Source: Nonlabens sp.
GTDB taxonomy: Bacteria; Bacteroidota; Bacteroidia; Flavobacteriales; Flavobacteriaceae
Direction of reading: 5' to 3'
Length of the DNA: 6,405 nucleotides
Assembly: GCA_030731685.1 (NCBI GenBank)
Contig: JANQTO010000108.1
Location: 1 to 6,405 of the forward strand
Position 1 is the first letter of the stretch. Each line of letters opens with the position of its first letter. Shown piece by piece: positions 5,247 to 6,405 of this stretch. The translations under genes and the position numbers were made by a program. The notes beneath the pieces are model-generated. The model ran no database searches. It was not told the origin of the DNA and was given only the letters and a program-made list of their open reading frames with translations.

Positions 5247-5290
5247 CGACAACTTTATAGTTTACGTACCTAGTTAATTTAAAACACATT

Positions 5291-6405
5291 ATGAGAGCAA
5301 TTATACTCGTCTTAGTCACTCTTACATCAGGATTTTTAAGTGCTCAGGATTTTCAACAAATAGTAAGCACCTATTTAAATTCAAATTTTGAGAAGCACAA
5401 TTTACAATTAAACGATGTTTACGAAACCCGAATTTCCAGCTCCTCTTATTCAAGAAGCATGAATCTTCATAATGTCTACGTTTCTCAGTTACATAATGGC
5501 ATAGAAGTAAAAAATTCAACCTCATCTCTCGCTATTAGAAATGACCAGGTACTAAACGCAAGCATGTCTTTTCAAAGCAATATTGCTAGTCGTATACAAA
5601 GAACAACCGCTTCAATAACACCAAACAATGCAATACAGCAAGCCGCAACTGTAATGAATCTCAACAGCTCACAATCAAATGTACTTTTAAGACAAGTTGA
5701 GCAAAAGGAGTACTTCTTCACTAATGAATCACTTTCCAATGAAGAAATTCCAGTCAAATTAAAATATGTACCTAGTGAAAACCAATTAAAATTGGCTTGG
5801 GAAGTCCTTATTTACACAACAGATTACAAACATTACCACGAAGTTTTTATAGACGCTACAAACGGAACCTTCATTAAATCTACTGATTTAGTCATAAGCT
5901 GCAATTTTGACGGTGCTCACGATAGTCACGCCCATAATATTGTAAATACCTACTCCTTTGGGAAAAGCGCTTCACAAACTGCCACTTCCACTTTTATGGA
6001 TAATTCCCAGTACCGCGTTTTTGCTTTACCAGCCGAAAGTCCAAATCACATAAACAACCAAACCACGTTACTGAATAGCCCTGCAAATTTGGTCGCTTCA
6101 CCGTTTGGATGGCACGATACTGATGGTGTTGTAGGTCCTGAATTTTTAATAACACGTGGTAACAATGTATATGCACAAGAAGATCAAGACGGACAAGGCT
6201 CAACATTTGGTGCTGCTCCCAGTGGCGGTATAGCACTAAACTTTGATATTTCACAACAACTGCAAGTACCAGCTTCGCAGAATTTGCCTGGCGCAACGGT
6301 GAATCTATTTTACATGAATAATGTTATGCACGATATCTGGTATCAATACGGTTTTGATGAAGCAAGCGGTAATTTTCAAGCTAACAATTATGGAAATGGC
6401 GGCGT
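5291..6405 (+). CDS. Secreted M36 (fungalysin-type) metallopeptidase, N-terminal part
   Basis: The reading frame is open from ATG 5291 to the window end (371 complete codons plus two bases), so the gene is truncated at its 3' side by the window. Residues 1-18 form a signal peptide (hydrophobic core IILVLVTLTSGFL, probable cleavage LSA|QD) with no lipobox cysteine. A fungalysin/thermolysin-type propeptide (FTP) follows at about 40-92 (VYVSQLHNGIEVKNS, 62-76). The next propeptide region includes LKLAWEVLIYTTD (166-178) and ends at VISCNF (201-206). The catalytic part begins around SPFGWHDTDG (270-279), and NLFYMNNVMHDIWYQYG (338-354) is a strong M36 family signature. The zinc-binding HExxH and a probable C-terminal type IX secretion domain would lie beyond the window and cannot be confirmed. 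Family members are zinc proteases secreted as inactive precursors, likely for protein scavenging. It is divergent from the response regulator gene. Confidence 0.92.
   Translation, partial: MRAIILVLVTLTSGFLSAQDFQQIVSTYLNSNFEKHNLQLNDVYETRISSSSYSRSMNLHNVYVSQLHNGIEVKNSTSSLAIRNDQVLNASMSFQSNIASRIQRTTASITPNNAIQQAATVMNLNSSQSNVLLRQVEQKEYFFTNESLSNEEIPVKLKYVPSENQLKLAWEVLIYTTDYKHYHEVFIDATNGTFIKSTDLVISCNFDGAHDSHAHNIVNTYSFGKSASQTATSTFMDNSQYRVFALPAESPNHINNQTTLLNSPANLVASPFGWHDTDGVVGPEFLITRGNNVYAQEDQDGQGSTFGAAPSGGIALNFDISQQLQVPASQNLPGATVNLFYMNNVMHDIWYQYGFDEASGNFQANNYGNGG

Noticed and set aside
5322..6296. Several minus-strand frames opposite the M36 protease
   Set aside because: The plus-strand frame is open for 371 codons with a signal peptide, propeptide and M36 signature, so the minus-strand frames are shadows.

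Overview
The window looks like chromosomal DNA from a marine-type member of the Flavobacteriia (Bacteroidota). The genome is AT-rich and no clear Shine-Dalgarno sequences precede the starts. One start is preceded by a Bacteroidota-style TAnnTTTG box. The TrmB N-terminus (MGSKNKLKRF), the OmpR-type regulator/short histidine kinase pair and the secreted M36 (fungalysin-type) protease all resemble flavobacterial proteins. The genus (something like Dokdonia or a relative) is a guess from overall resemblance and was not tested.

Layout. Positions 1-546 hold no gene I can support. They contain a rightward intrinsic terminator (312-340) and two diverged copies of an intergenic repeat with an AAACCTC/GAGGTTT palindromic core (233-264 and 452-501), next to ACTG-rich short-period tracts. 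The second copy folds into a hairpin that may terminate the leftward operon. That operon (2171 down to 547, minus strand) encodes TrmB (tRNA m7G46 methyltransferase), a LysE-family membrane exporter and an alkyltransferase-like DNA-lesion-binding protein, with gaps of 0 and 2 bases. A GT-B/MurG-like glycosyltransferase (2242-3360, plus strand) is divergent from trmB across 70 bases. It converges on, and overlaps by 109 bases, a histidine kinase gene (4364 down to 3252). The kinase is translationally coupled (ATGA overlap) to an OmpR/PhoB-type response regulator (5053 down to 4361). A 237-base divergent intergenic region with an 11-base-period direct repeat and an inverted repeat leads to a secreted M36 metallopeptidase (5291 onward, plus strand), which is cut off by the window end before its catalytic motif.

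How the genes relate. The two-component pair is a complete signalling unit. Its divergent neighbour, the M36 protease, is a possible target, but that is inference from position only. The trmB operon mixes tRNA modification, export and DNA-lesion recognition with no obvious shared pathway. I saw no mobile element, CRISPR array, tRNA or rRNA. I found no convincing evidence of a wholly new system. The points most worth a second look are the repeat family, the 109-base convergent overlap, the pho-box-like direct repeat, the 16-base palindrome inside trmB and a possibly leaderless GTG start.
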